64,000 nucleotides of DNA. Origin: Brachybacterium aquaticum (GTDB lineage: Bacteria; Actinomycetota; Actinomycetes; Actinomycetales; Dermabacteraceae). Made by a program: the position numbers and the translations under genes. Below, one piece after another: positions 31,398-40,320 of this stretch (within the stretch, counting starts at the first letter, position 1; each line of letters starts with the position of its first letter). The notes under the pieces were generated by a model. That model searched no databases. It was not told the origin of the DNA and was given only the letters and a program-made list of their open reading frames with translations. Location: contig NZ_JACHLZ010000001.1 in assembly GCF_014204755.1 (NCBI RefSeq), forward strand, positions 2,666,001 to 2,730,000, written 5' to 3'.

Positions 31398-31426
31398 AAC
31401 TTAGGACTTCCGCTCTCCCAAGTCAA
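31398..31426 (-). promoter_or_regulatory. rrn promoter P2 (proximal)
   Basis: On the minus strand TTGACT (31421-31426) and TAAGTT (31398-31403) are separated by 17 bp. It lies about 190 nt upstream of the 16S 5' end in a region much richer in A+T than its surroundings, as expected for an rRNA leader. Confidence 0.7.
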
Positions 31427-31550
31427 ATCGTTGCGGTGTGATCCGCGTCGCGATCCTCTTCCGAGAGACCTTCCGCCCCAGGTCACGACCGGTTTCGCTG
31501 GCTGGACTCTCGTCCTTCCCGCTGTCCCGATCTCCTGGGCACGAGGAAGA

Positions 31551-31580
31551 ACATTACGGGCCCCGGAACCACCCCGTCAA
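31551..31580 (-). promoter_or_regulatory. rrn promoter P1 (distal)
   Basis: On the minus strand TTGACG (31575-31580) and TAATGT (31551-31556) have an 18-bp spacer. The 710 bp between the 16S gene and the next plus-strand reading contain this, P2 and the leader; no protein gene is supported there. Confidence 0.6.
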
Positions 31581-31919
31581 GCTAGAACGGCCCTTTTCGA
31601 GGTGGCCTCGGCCACACCGTGTTGCGCGGTGCTCCGGCACCCTCGAGAAGGCGTTGCGGAGAGCGGCCCGGAACGTGCTGCGGGCGCGGTGCGGCGCAGG
31701 CTCTCAGCGCTCCTCGCGACGTGGACGAAACGCGACCATGCGTGCAAGTCCCGCGACAGCGCTCCCATACGCCGGTCCCTGCCGCCCGCCACCCCGGACC
31801 CGCCACCCGCCGTGTGCCCGCCGGGAGCGCCCTGCGCGGTCCGCGAGCGCACCCCGCTCCCTCGCACTGGAACACCGCTGTTCACCTCCGCCCTCGGGCA
31901 GCTTTCGAGAGGACCGTCG

Positions 31920-32738
31920 ATGGACGACCTTTCCCCCGGGGCCGGCACCGGCCGGCCCGACACCTTCCCCGGCAACGTCTCCACGGCCACGGGCTCGATC
32001 GTCGCCCCCGCCGGCGGCAGCGGCCCCGGCGTCGCCGTCGTCGACAGGGACGCGCGCCGCCCCGACGCCCTCGGAGGGGACGCCCCCTCCGGCAAGCGCA
32101 CCGGCAGGGCGATGGTCCCCATGGGCTTCTCCCAGGCGGTCGACAATTCCGAAGGTGGGCTGATCAACACCTTCTTCCTGCTCATCGGCGCCGCCTTCTG
32201 CGTGGGCGAGGGGATGCTGGGCCTGCTCAGCGCGATCAGCAAGTTCGCGCGCATGTTGTTCGGGCCCTTCTGAGAGATGATGGCGGACCTCTTCGTGCGG
32301 AGCTTCGGCGAGAAGGGCCGCATCATGCTGATGCAGATCTACCTGGTCTCCTTCGCGGGCACCGTCGCGCTGGTCACCCAGCTCCCCTACGAGGGCTTCG
32401 TGGTCTCGATCCCGCTGAACCTGCTGCTGGGCCTGGTGTTCTCCGTGGGCTTCTCCGGCTGCGTGCTGCCGATGGTCTCCAACGTGGTCCCCTCCCAGCT
32501 GAGCGCCACCGCGTTCGCGATGCTGTGCCCCCTCATCCAGGGCGGCATCACCGCCCTGATGGCCCTCGGGCTCGGCTTCGTGGCCGAGGCGTTCAGCAGC
32601 CAGACCATGTTCCTGTGGTTCGTGGTGGCGCCGTACCTGCTCAACGCCGTGTACTGGACGCTGTTCTACCGGGTCCACCCCCGGGACGTGGCGCGCCAGA
32701 AGGAGCGCACCGAGCTGGTGGCCGCCGGGAGGTTCTGA
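31920..32738 (+). pseudogene. MFS transporter pseudogene (nonsense codon and internal deletion)
   Basis: The first part (from ATG 31920) ends with the helix-1 region 'AVDNSEGGLINTFFLLIGAAF' and 'LLSAISKFARMLFGPF', then TGA at 32271-32273 where Trp is expected ('FGPFW'). The same frame resumes 'EMMADLFVRSFGEKGRIMLM' but jumps to C-terminal helices ('FVVSIPLNLLLGLVFSVGFSG', part 'NLLLGLVFSVGFSG'; 'PLIQGGITALMALGLGFVAE'). So the middle 150-200 residues are missing as well. The N-terminal 60 residues are low-complexity. No functional transporter can be made. Confidence 0.75.
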
Positions 32739-32782
32739 GCGACCGCTCCCCGAGGAGCTCTCCCGCCGCACGGCCGCGCGCC

Positions 32783-33313
32783 TCACGGCGCGGGCGGGGT
32801 GAGCTTCTCGGGCGCGGCCTCCGTCTCGAGCTGCTCCGCCATCGCGTCCAGGAAGCCGATGGCGGCGGTGCGCGCGGAGGGCGGCACGTCGTGGGCGATC
32901 TCCAGCATCCTCTCGTGCATCCCGCGCAGCCGCTCCCGCACCTGGGCGTGGGCGTGGTCGGTGGCGACGATGATCCGGGAGCGGCCGTCGTGGGGGTGCG
33001 GCGCCCGGGCGAGGTGGCCCGAGGCGGTGAGCCGGTCCAACAGCTTCGAAGTGGAGGCGCCGGAGATCTCCAGGTGCCGTGCCAGCTGCAGCGGGGTGAC
33101 CGGGTCCTCGGCGTGCTCGTGCGCGATCACGAAGCGCAGCGCCTCAAGATCGGTAGTGTTCATGTCCATGCTGGCGCTCATCCGCCGGCGCATCTCGAGA
33201 TTCGCGGCGCGGAAGCGACGCAGCGCGGCGAGCAGCGCCACAGCGCCGTCCTGCTCGGGGTACCAGTACGGAGCGGCGGTCGCGGCGCCGTCGCGTCCCG
33301 TGCTCTCGGTCAT
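32783..33313 (-). CDS. MarR-family repressor of the carotenoid operon (CrtR-like)
   Basis: 176-aa winged-helix regulator. Recognition region 'TPLQLARHLEISGASTSKLLDRLTASGHLAR' (part 'LEISGASTSKLLDRLTASG'), wing 'PHDGRSRIIVA'. The N-terminus 'ANLEMRRRMSASMDMNTTDLEALRFV' (part 'MDMNTTDLEALRFVI') resembles CrtR of Corynebacterium glutamicum, which is divergent from crtE and relieved by geranylgeranyl diphosphate. It is divergent from idi-crtE here with a 53-bp gap, so it almost certainly controls that operon. Ligand identity is inferred. Confidence 0.85.
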   Translation of the reverse strand: MTESTGRDGAATAAPYWYPEQDGAVALLAALRRFRAANLEMRRRMSASMDMNTTDLEALRFVIAHEHAEDPVTPLQLARHLEISGASTSKLLDRLTASGHLARAPHPHDGRSRIIVATDHAHAQVRERLRGMHERMLEIAHDVPPSARTAAIGFLDAMAEQLETEAAPEKLTPPAP

Positions 33314-33366
33314 GCCCAGATGCTACAGTCCATTTACGTAGACAGGCTAAGTAGTTGGGAGCGCTC
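33314..33366. promoter_or_regulatory. crtR-idi divergent control region
   Basis: 53 bp between the two starts. It contains TACAGT and a TACGTA core (TTTACGTAGA) flanked by GTAGACAGGCTAAGTAG, AT-rich relative to flanks, suited to a MarR dimer site and overlapping divergent promoters. The idi ribosome-binding site GGGAG ends at 33361. Confidence 0.45.
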
Positions 33367-33948
33367 GTGATCGACACCGCCGTGCCGGAGGGGGCCCGGG
33401 CCGAGGACGGCGTCGAGGACCACGTCGTGCTCCTCGACGCCGAGGGCGCGCCGTGCGGTCTCGCGCCGCGCGCCACCGTGCACTCCGCCCACACTCCACT
33501 GCACCTCGCTTTCTCCTGCCATGTGGTGGACGCCGGCGGCCGGGTGCTGCTCACCCGTCGGGCGCTCGGCAAGCGCACCTGGCCGGGGGTCTGGACCAAC
33601 TCGTTCTGCGGCCACCCCCGCCAGGGCGAGAGCTTCCCCGAGGCCATCGCCCGCCATGCCCGGCACGAGCTGGGCATGCGCGTGGGCGCACCGCGGGAGG
33701 TGCTGCCGGAGTTCCGCTACCGCGCGGTGGACGCCTCGGGGGTCGTGGAGAACGAGGTGTGCCCCGTGTTCGTCGCCCACGCGCAGAGCGACCCCGCGCC
33801 GAACCCGGACGAGGTGATGGATCTGCGCTGGGTGGAGCCCGCCGACCTCGCCGCCCTGGTGGACCTCGCCCCGTGGACCCTCAGCCCGTGGGCGGTCGCG
33901 CAGGTGCCGCAGCTCGGGGACGCCCTCACACCGGGGAGCACGCCATGA
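33367..33948 (+). CDS. idi: Isopentenyl-diphosphate delta-isomerase (type I)
   Basis: Nudix-fold isomerase (193 aa) interconverting IPP and DMAPP to prime prenyl synthesis. The catalytic Cys motif is 'WTNSFCGHPRQGE', the metal/Glu motif 'HELGMRVGAPREVLPEF', and the second catalytic motif 'VVENEVCPVFVAH'. GTG at 33367 is chosen because GGGAG lies 5 nt upstream; a TTG at 33355 is also in frame. First gene of the carotenoid operon, overlapping crtE by ATGA. Confidence 0.93.
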   Translation: MIDTAVPEGARAEDGVEDHVVLLDAEGAPCGLAPRATVHSAHTPLHLAFSCHVVDAGGRVLLTRRALGKRTWPGVWTNSFCGHPRQGESFPEAIARHARHELGMRVGAPREVLPEFRYRAVDASGVVENEVCPVFVAHAQSDPAPNPDEVMDLRWVEPADLAALVDLAPWTLSPWAVAQVPQLGDALTPGSTP

Positions 33949-35072
33949 GCGACGCCCACCTGCCGTCCGTCGATCGCGAGCTGCGCCGCCAGCTGGCGCG
34001 CGGCGCCGCCCTGCCCGGCCCGCTCCCGCTGCCCGATCACGAGCAGCTGTGGACCGCGCTGGGCGACGCCGTCGAGGGCGGCAAGCGGCTGCGCCCCGCC
34101 CTGCTGCTCTCCGCGCATGCGGCGCTCGGCGGCACGAGGCACGAGGCCGCCGTGCAGGTGGGGGCGGCGCTGGAGCTGCTGCACACGGCCTTCGTGGTGC
34201 AGGACGACGTGATCGACGGGGACGAGGTGCGCCGCGGTGTGCCCAGCGTCCCCGGGGGCGCGGCGGCGCAGGCCGCCCGGCACGGCGCGACCCCCGCCGG
34301 GGCGCGCCGGCTGGGCCAGGCCGCCGGGATCCTCGCCGGGGACCTGGGACTGATCACGGCGATGCGCACGATCTCCCGCTGCGAGGCCCCGGCCCCGGTG
34401 GTGGAGGGGCTGCTGGACCTGTTCGAGACCACCCTGCACGCGACGGCCGCCGGCGAGCTCGCCGACGTGCGCCTCCAGCTCGCACCGGCCGCCGACCCCG
34501 CCCCGCTGCGCGAGGTGCTCGCGGTCGCGGAGCTGAAGACGGCTCTGTACTCCTTCCAGCTGCCGCTGCGCGCCGGGGCGCTGCTGGCCGAGGCGCCCTC
34601 CGAGGTGCACTCCGCCCTCGACGAGATCGGCAGCCTGCTGGGGATCGGCTTCCAGCTGGTGGACGACCTGCTGGGCACCTTCGGCGACGCGCAGCGCACC
34701 GGCAAGAGCGCGCTCGGGGACCTGCGCGAGGGCAAGCGCACGGCGCTGATCGCCCACGCCTCCACCACCGAGACCTGGCCCGCCCTGCAGTCGCTGCTGG
34801 GGCGCGCGGACCTCGACGACCACGACGCCTCCCGCGCCCGCGACCTGCTCACCGCGTGCGGCTCCCGCGCCTGGGTGGAGGATCTCGCGCACTGGCACCT
34901 CACCAGCGCCTCCGAGGCCGCTCTGCGGCACGGTCTGCCCGCGGCGCTAAGCGACGCCCTCGAGGCCACCACGGCCCAGATCCTCCGCGGCGTGGAGCTC
35001 ACCCTGCCCGGCCCCGCCCACCCCTCGGCCGGCACCGCGCCGCCCCGCGCGAAGGAGGACCAGCCCGCATGA
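33945..35072 (+). CDS. crtE: Geranylgeranyl diphosphate synthase
   Basis: Trans-isoprenyl diphosphate synthase (375 aa). First Asp-rich motif 'FVVQDDVIDGDEVRRG' (about residue 90), second 'QLVDDLLGTFGDAQRTGKS', plus 'GGKRLRPALLLSAHAALGG' at the substrate end. It supplies the C20 precursor for phytoene. The C-terminal 25 residues are Pro/Ala-rich. It overlaps both neighbours by ATGA, so the operon is translationally coupled. Confidence 0.92.
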   Translation: MSDAHLPSVDRELRRQLARGAALPGPLPLPDHEQLWTALGDAVEGGKRLRPALLLSAHAALGGTRHEAAVQVGAALELLHTAFVVQDDVIDGDEVRRGVPSVPGGAAAQAARHGATPAGARRLGQAAGILAGDLGLITAMRTISRCEAPAPVVEGLLDLFETTLHATAAGELADVRLQLAPAADPAPLREVLAVAELKTALYSFQLPLRAGALLAEAPSEVHSALDEIGSLLGIGFQLVDDLLGTFGDAQRTGKSALGDLREGKRTALIAHASTTETWPALQSLLGRADLDDHDASRARDLLTACGSRAWVEDLAHWHLTSASEAALRHGLPAALSDALEATTAQILRGVELTLPGPAHPSAGTAPPRAKEDQPA

Positions 35073-36643
35073 GCACCACCGCCCCACCCCCGGCCGACGC
35101 CTCCTCGCCGCTGGTCCTGGTCACGGGAGCCAGCGGCTACATCGGCGGGCGCCTGGTCCCGGCCCTGCTCGAGGCGGGGCTCCGGGTGCGGGCGATGGCC
35201 CGTCACGCCGACCGGCTCGAGGGCCGTCCCTGGCGCGGTGCGGTCGAGGTGGTGGAGGCCGACGTCGAGGACGGGGCGAGCCTGGACGCGGCCCTCGCCG
35301 GCGTGGACACCGCCTACTACCTGATCCATGCCATGGGCGGCGGGCGCCGCTTCGCCGACCGCGACCGCGAGGGGGCGCGTGCCTTCGCCGAGGCCGCGGC
35401 CCGGGCCGGGGTGCGACGGATCGTGTACCTCGGCGGGATCCATCCCGACCAGGAGTCGCTCTCCGACCACATGGCCTCCCGCCGCGAGGTGGGGGAGATC
35501 CTGCTGGCCGGCGAGGTGCCGGCGGTGGTGCTGCGGGCCGCGGTGATCCTCGGCTCCGGCAGCGCGTCCTTCGAGATGATGCGTCATCTCTCCGAGCGTC
35601 TGCCGTTGATGGTGGCGCCTCGCTGGCTGCACAACCGGATCCAGCCGATCGCCGTGCGGGACGTGCTGCATTACCTGGTGGCGGCCGCCCGCCTCGAGGG
35701 CGCCCCGAACCGCACCTTCGACGTGGCCGGGCCGGACGTGCTCACCTTCGCCGCGCTGCTGCAGGCCTACGCCCGGGCCGCAGGCCTGCCCAGGCGGCGC
35801 ATCCTCACCGTCCCCGTGCTCACCCCGCGCCTGGCCAGCCACTGGATCGGCCTGGTCACCCCGGTGCCCAGGGCGATCGCGAGGCCGCTGGTGGAGTCGC
35901 TGATCCACGAATCGGTCGCGGCGGAGTCGGATCTGCAGCGCCTGGTGCCCGCACCCCCGGGCGGCCTCACCGGGGTGGACCGGGCGATCGCGCTGGCGCT
36001 GACGAGGATCCGGGAGCTGGACGTGGTCACCGCCTGGCACTCGGCCACCCCGGCCGGCGCGCCCTCCTCCCCGTTGCCGGAGGATCCGGAGTGGTCCGGC
36101 GGGATCGTGCGCTGCGACGAACGGCAGTGCCCGGTCGATGCCGCGCCGGAGACCCTGTGGGCGGTGATCGAGGGGATCGGCGGCCGCCGCGGCTGGTACT
36201 CCTGGCGTCTGGGCTGGGTGGCGCGGGGGCTGATGGACCGCCTCGTCGGCGGGCCCGGGCTGCGCCGCGGTCGCCGCCACCCCGACCGCCTCGCGGTGGG
36301 AGAGGCGCTGGACTGGTGGCGCGTGGAGCGCCTGGACCGGGGGCGCCTGCTGCGACTGCGCGCCGAGATGCGCCTGCCGGGCCGGGCCTGGCTGGAGCTC
36401 GGGGTGGAGGAGACCGCCGACGGCTCCGCGATCCTCCACCAGCGCGCGATCTATCACCCCCGCGGCCTGCGCGGGGACCTGTACTGGTGGGCGGTGTGGC
36501 CGTTCCACGGGATCGTGTTCGGCGGCATGCAGCGCAACATCGCCCGCACCGCCGAGACGGCGGAGCCGGCCCGGTCCTCGACAGCCCGTCCCGCCCCTGC
36601 CGCCCCCGCCCGCTCCGGCACCGACCCCGAGGAGCTCTCATGA
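35069..36643 (+). CDS. NAD(P)-binding SDR-like protein with C-terminal DUF2867 domain
   Basis: 524-aa two-domain protein. Residues about 15-310 form an atypical SDR/NmrA-like Rossmann domain ('VLVTGASGYIGGRLVPALLE', 'YYLIHAMGGGRRFADRDREG', 'RIVYLGGIHPDQESLSDHM'). Residues about 335-500 form DUF2867 ('RGWYSWRLGWVARGLMDRLVG', part 'WYSWRLGWVARGLMDRLVG'; 'WWAVWPFHGIVFGGMQRNIA'). Homologues occur in many actinobacterial genomes, but the reaction is unknown. Being inside the operon between crtE and crtB, with ATGA overlaps on both sides, makes a carotenoid-tailoring or isoprenoid-quinone reduction role worth testing. Confidence 0.82.
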   Translation: MSTTAPPPADASSPLVLVTGASGYIGGRLVPALLEAGLRVRAMARHADRLEGRPWRGAVEVVEADVEDGASLDAALAGVDTAYYLIHAMGGGRRFADRDREGARAFAEAAARAGVRRIVYLGGIHPDQESLSDHMASRREVGEILLAGEVPAVVLRAAVILGSGSASFEMMRHLSERLPLMVAPRWLHNRIQPIAVRDVLHYLVAAARLEGAPNRTFDVAGPDVLTFAALLQAYARAAGLPRRRILTVPVLTPRLASHWIGLVTPVPRAIARPLVESLIHESVAAESDLQRLVPAPPGGLTGVDRAIALALTRIRELDVVTAWHSATPAGAPSSPLPEDPEWSGGIVRCDERQCPVDAAPETLWAVIEGIGGRRGWYSWRLGWVARGLMDRLVGGPGLRRGRRHPDRLAVGEALDWWRVERLDRGRLLRLRAEMRLPGRAWLELGVEETADGSAILHQRAIYHPRGLRGDLYWWAVWPFHGIVFGGMQRNIARTAETAEPARSSTARPAPAAPARSGTDPEELS

Positions 36644-37503
36644 CCCGCCCCGCCCGCCCGCTCCTGCGCCATCTCACCGTCACCGTGAGCTTCGCGCTCG
36701 CGATGCTGGGCACCGCCGTGGGGGTGGGGGCGTTCGGCGGCGACCCGATCGACGAGGCCGCCGGCGGCCTGCTCGCCGCCGACGCCACCCACCTCGCCCC
36801 CGCGACCGGCGCCTTCCGGATCTGGAGCCTCATCTACCTGGGACTCGGCGCCTACGCCGTATGGCAGTGGTGGGACCGCCACGACCACCGCGGCGTCGCC
36901 CTGCCCGCGATCGCCTCGCTGCTGCTGAACGCGGCGTGGATCCTCAGCATCCAGGCCGGGGCGGTGGGGGTCAGCGTGGTGGTGATCGTGCTGCTGCTGG
37001 CGGTGCTGGGCCTGCTCGCCCATCGGCTCACCGCACGCCCCGCCGGCGGCACCCTCGAACAGCTCGTGGTGGACGGCACCTTCGGGGTGTACCTGGGATG
37101 GGTGAGCGTCGCGACCTGCGCGAACATCGCCGCCGCGCTGAAGGGCGCCGGGTTCGCGGGCTTCGGGGCACCCGGCGTCCTCGCCGCGGCCGTGCTGGCC
37201 GTGGTCGCGGTGCTCGGCGTGGCGCTGGTCCGGGCGGGACGCCGGCCGGTCGCCGCCCCGGCGGCGATGATCTGGGGGCTGGCGTGGATCGCCGCGGGCC
37301 GCGCGCTGGACGCGCCCCACTCCCCCGTCACGGCGGTCGCCGCCCTCGCCGCCGCGGCGGTGATCGCGGCCGCGGCGGTGTGGGCGTTGTGGCGCACCGC
37401 GCAGGCGCCGGAGCCCGGCCGCTCCCCGTCAGCCGTCCGTCCCGCCGCCGAGGCGGCCCGCTCCCCGCGCGGCGGGCATCGACCGACGGAGCTGGCACGA
37501 TGA
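36640..37503 (+). CDS. TspO/MBR-related (tryptophan-rich sensory) membrane protein
   Basis: 287-aa protein with about seven hydrophobic segments. 'AFRIWSLIYLGLGAYAVWQWW' is the conserved TspO-type 'F.IW..IY' helix, and 'GTFGVYLGWVSVATCANIAA' another. TspO proteins bind porphyrins/tetrapyrroles and modulate pigment synthesis in Rhodobacter. It sits between the SDR-DUF2867 gene and crtB, with 4-bp overlaps. A 35-residue basic tail follows the last helix. Function in carotenogenesis is inference. Confidence 0.75.
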   Translation: MTRPARPLLRHLTVTVSFALAMLGTAVGVGAFGGDPIDEAAGGLLAADATHLAPATGAFRIWSLIYLGLGAYAVWQWWDRHDHRGVALPAIASLLLNAAWILSIQAGAVGVSVVVIVLLLAVLGLLAHRLTARPAGGTLEQLVVDGTFGVYLGWVSVATCANIAAALKGAGFAGFGAPGVLAAAVLAVVAVLGVALVRAGRRPVAAPAAMIWGLAWIAAGRALDAPHSPVTAVAALAAAAVIAAAAVWALWRTAQAPEPGRSPSAVRPAAEAARSPRGGHRPTELAR

Positions 37504-38366
37504 CCCCGCGGGAGCGGGCCGTGCCCGCCACGACGCTCTACGACCGGGTCGCCCAGCGCAGCGCCGGGTGCGTGATCGCCAGCTACTCGACGAGCTTCGG
37601 ATGGGCCTCGCGCCTGCTGGACGAGCCGGTGCGCACGCACGTGCGCAGCATCTACGCCCTGGTGAGGATCGCCGATGAGGTGGTCGACGATCCGGAGCCC
37701 GCCCTCACGGTGCAGGAGAGGTCGCGGATGCTGGAGGACCTCGCCGCAGAGACGGCCCGCGCCCTCGCCGGAGGGCGCTCCACGAACCTCGTGGTGCAGG
37801 CGTTCGCGGTGACCGCCCGACGCTGCGGCATCGACGCCGCGCTGATCGATCCGTTCTTCGCCTCGATGCGGGCGGACCTCACCGTCGCCGTGCACGACCG
37901 GGCGAGTCTGACGGAGTACGTGCACGGCTCCGCCGAGGTGGTGGGGCTGATGTGCCTGCGGGTGTTCCTGGACGGGGACGAGGCCGAGTACGCGCGCCTG
38001 GCCCCGGCGGCGAGCGCGCTCGGCGCCGCCTTCCAGAAGGTGAACTTCCTGCGCGATCTCGCGGAGGACCACGACCAGCTGGGACGGGTCTACGGGCCCG
38101 GTCTGGACCCGGCGGCGTTCGACGACGCCCGCCGGGACCTGCTGCTGGACGAGATCGAGGAGGACCTCGCCCACGCCGCGACCGCGCTGCCGCATCTGCC
38201 CTCCTCCAGCCGTCGCGCCGTCGCCGCCGCCCACGGCCTGTACGCGGAGCTGGCCCGCCGGCTGCGGGCCACCCCCGCGGCCCGGATCCGCCATGCCCGG
38301 GTGCGGGTGCCCGCGCCGCGCAAGGCGCTGGTGCTCACGCGCGCCGCGCTGGGGGTGCGGCGATGA
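37500..38366 (+). CDS. crtB: Phytoene synthase
   Basis: Squalene/phytoene synthase family (288 aa) that condenses two GGPP to phytoene. The Asp-rich motifs are 'YALVRIADEVVDDPE' and 'NFLRDLAEDHDQLGRVY', and 'SYSTSFGWASRLL' is the conserved N-terminal Ser/Phe region. Normal length. ATG 37500 overlaps the preceding stop, and the stop overlaps crtI. Confidence 0.93.
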   Translation: MTPRERAVPATTLYDRVAQRSAGCVIASYSTSFGWASRLLDEPVRTHVRSIYALVRIADEVVDDPEPALTVQERSRMLEDLAAETARALAGGRSTNLVVQAFAVTARRCGIDAALIDPFFASMRADLTVAVHDRASLTEYVHGSAEVVGLMCLRVFLDGDEAEYARLAPAASALGAAFQKVNFLRDLAEDHDQLGRVYGPGLDPAAFDDARRDLLLDEIEEDLAHAATALPHLPSSSRRAVAAAHGLYAELARRLRATPAARIRHARVRVPAPRKALVLTRAALGVRR

Positions 38367-39958
38367 GCCGGGTGGTGGTGATCGGCGGCGGGATCTCGGG
38401 CCTCGCCACCGCGGCGCTGCTGGCCCGCGACGGGCACGAGGTGGACCTGGTGGAGGCGCGCGAGGAGCTGGGCGGGCGCGCCGGCTCCTGGGAGCACGGC
38501 GGGTTCCGCTTCGACACCGGGCCCTCCTGGTATCTGATGCCGGAGGTGTTCGACCACTTCTTCCGCCTGCTGGGGACCTCCGCCGCCGAGCAGCTGGATC
38601 TGCGGCAGCTGGATCCCGGCTACCGGGTGCTGTTCGAGGGGCATGAGGAGGGGCTGGATGTGAGCGCCTCTGCGGCCCGCAACGCCGACGCCTTCGAGCG
38701 GATCGAGCCGGGCGCCGGGCTGCAGCTGGCGAAGCACCTGGACTCCGCGGCCCGCACCTATGACGTGGCGCTCGAGCGGTTCCTCTACTCCTCCTTCACC
38801 TCGCTGCGGCCGTTCCTGTCCCCGCGCCTGGCGCTGCAGGCCCCTCGCCTGCTGCAGCTGCTCACCGAGCCGCTGGACCGCTTCGTGGCACGTCGCTTCC
38901 GGGATCCGCGGCTGCAGCAGGTGCTGGGCTATCCGGCGGTGTTCCTGGGCTCCTCGCCGGACCGTGCGCCGAGCATGTACCACCTGATGAGCGCCCTGGA
39001 TCTGACCGGCGGGGTGCAGTACCCGATGGGCGGCTTCGCCCACCTGATCGAGGTGATCGCGGAGCTCGCGGAGCGCGAGGGCGTGCGGATGCACACCTCC
39101 ACGCGCGCCACTCGGATCCTCACCGAGGAACCCGGCGAGGGGGTCTCGGGCCGACGGGGGCCGCGCCGGGCGCGAGCGCGCGGCGTGGAGGTGCGCGGGG
39201 CCGACGGGAGATCGCGCACGCTCCCCGCGGACGTGGTGGTCGCGACTGCTGACCTGCACCGGGCCGAGACCACCCTGCTGCCGCCCCACCTGCAGACCTA
39301 CCCCGAGTCGTGGTGGCGGCGCCGCACCCCCGGGCCCGGCGCCGTGCTCGTGATGCTGGGAGTGACGGGCGAGCTGCCGCAGCTGGCGCACCACACCCTG
39401 CTGTTCACCCGGGACTGGGAGGAGAACTTCTCCGCCCTGCGCGAGGGGCGGATCCCCTCTCCCGCCTCGGCATACGTGTGCCGTCCCTCCGCGACGGATC
39501 CGTCGGTGGCACCGGCCGGGCATGAGAACCTCTTCGTGCTGGTGCCGATGCCCGCCGATCCGGGGATCGGACGCGGCGGGCTGGACGGCGGCGGCGACGC
39601 GGCCGTGGAGCGCGTGGCCGAGGAGGCGCTCGCGATGCTCTCCGCGCAGGCCGGCATCCCGGATCTCGCGGAGCGGATCGTGGTGCGCCGCACCGTGGGT
39701 CCCGGGGATTTCGCCGAGGATCTCGGGGCGTGGCGCGGCAGCATGCTGGGGCCTGCGCACACGCTGGCCCAGAGCGCGTTCTTCCGCGCCGGCAACGCCT
39801 CGCGGAAGGTGGAGTCGCTGCTGTATGCGGGCTCGAGCACGATCCCGGGGATCGGTCTGCCGATGTGCCTGATCAGCGCGGAGCTGGTCGCCAAGCGTCT
39901 GCGCGGGGATCGCTCGGCCTCCCCGCTGCCCGAGCCTGCGGCGGAGGCGGTGGCATGA
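38363..39958 (+). CDS. crtI: Phytoene desaturase (to lycopene)
   Basis: FAD-dependent desaturase (531 aa). N-terminal dinucleotide loop 'VVVIGGGISGLATAALLARD', then 'LGGRAGSWEHGGFRFDTGPSW' (part 'GFRFDTGPSWYLMPEVF') and 'GGVQYPMGGFAHLIEVI'. The C-terminal FAD motif is 'LLYAGSSTIPGIGLPMCLIS'. An Arg/Gly-rich insert at about residues 255-275 ('SGRRGPRRARARG') is not typical. It lies between crtB and the heterodimeric cyclase genes in a fully overlapping operon. Confidence 0.93.
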   Translation: MSRVVVIGGGISGLATAALLARDGHEVDLVEAREELGGRAGSWEHGGFRFDTGPSWYLMPEVFDHFFRLLGTSAAEQLDLRQLDPGYRVLFEGHEEGLDVSASAARNADAFERIEPGAGLQLAKHLDSAARTYDVALERFLYSSFTSLRPFLSPRLALQAPRLLQLLTEPLDRFVARRFRDPRLQQVLGYPAVFLGSSPDRAPSMYHLMSALDLTGGVQYPMGGFAHLIEVIAELAEREGVRMHTSTRATRILTEEPGEGVSGRRGPRRARARGVEVRGADGRSRTLPADVVVATADLHRAETTLLPPHLQTYPESWWRRRTPGPGAVLVMLGVTGELPQLAHHTLLFTRDWEENFSALREGRIPSPASAYVCRPSATDPSVAPAGHENLFVLVPMPADPGIGRGGLDGGGDAAVERVAEEALAMLSAQAGIPDLAERIVVRRTVGPGDFAEDLGAWRGSMLGPAHTLAQSAFFRAGNASRKVESLLYAGSSTIPGIGLPMCLISAELVAKRLRGDRSASPLPEPAAEAVA

Positions 39959-40320
39959 TCTCGCTCGTGTATCTGTGCGCGCTGCTGGTGCCGCTGGCCT
40001 GCATGGGACTGCTGGACAGACGCTTCCGCCTGGCGCTGTGGCGCGCGCCGCGGCGCGCGCTGGTGGTGGTCTGCGGCGGGATCGGGTTCTTCCTGCTGTG
40101 GGATCTGGCGGCGATCGCCGTGGGCCACTACCGGATGGGTCAGAGCCCGCTGATGACCGGGATCATGCTCGGGCCCGAGCTGCCGCTCGAGGAACTGGTG
40201 TTCATCACCTTCCTGAGCTACCTGACACTGGTGCTGCACGGCCTGGTGGGCATGCTCCGCCCCGCCATCGCGCGGTCACGGGTCTCGGCACCGACCTCGA
40301 GACCACAGGAGGAGCGATGA
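39955..40320 (+). CDS. crtYe: C50 carotenoid (lycopene-type) cyclase subunit
   Basis: 121-aa membrane protein with three helices and the lycopene cyclase domain motif 'MLGPELPLEELVFITFLSYL' (PxEE). Together with the next gene it forms the heterodimeric epsilon/gamma cyclase of C50 pigments. It overlaps crtI and crtYf by ATGA. Epsilon (decaprenoxanthin) versus gamma (sarcinaxanthin) activity cannot be decided by eye; gene order matches the C. glutamicum Ye-Yf-Eb arrangement. Confidence 0.87.
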   Translation: MISLVYLCALLVPLACMGLLDRRFRLALWRAPRRALVVVCGGIGFFLLWDLAAIAVGHYRMGQSPLMTGIMLGPELPLEELVFITFLSYLTLVLHGLVGMLRPAIARSRVSAPTSRPQEER

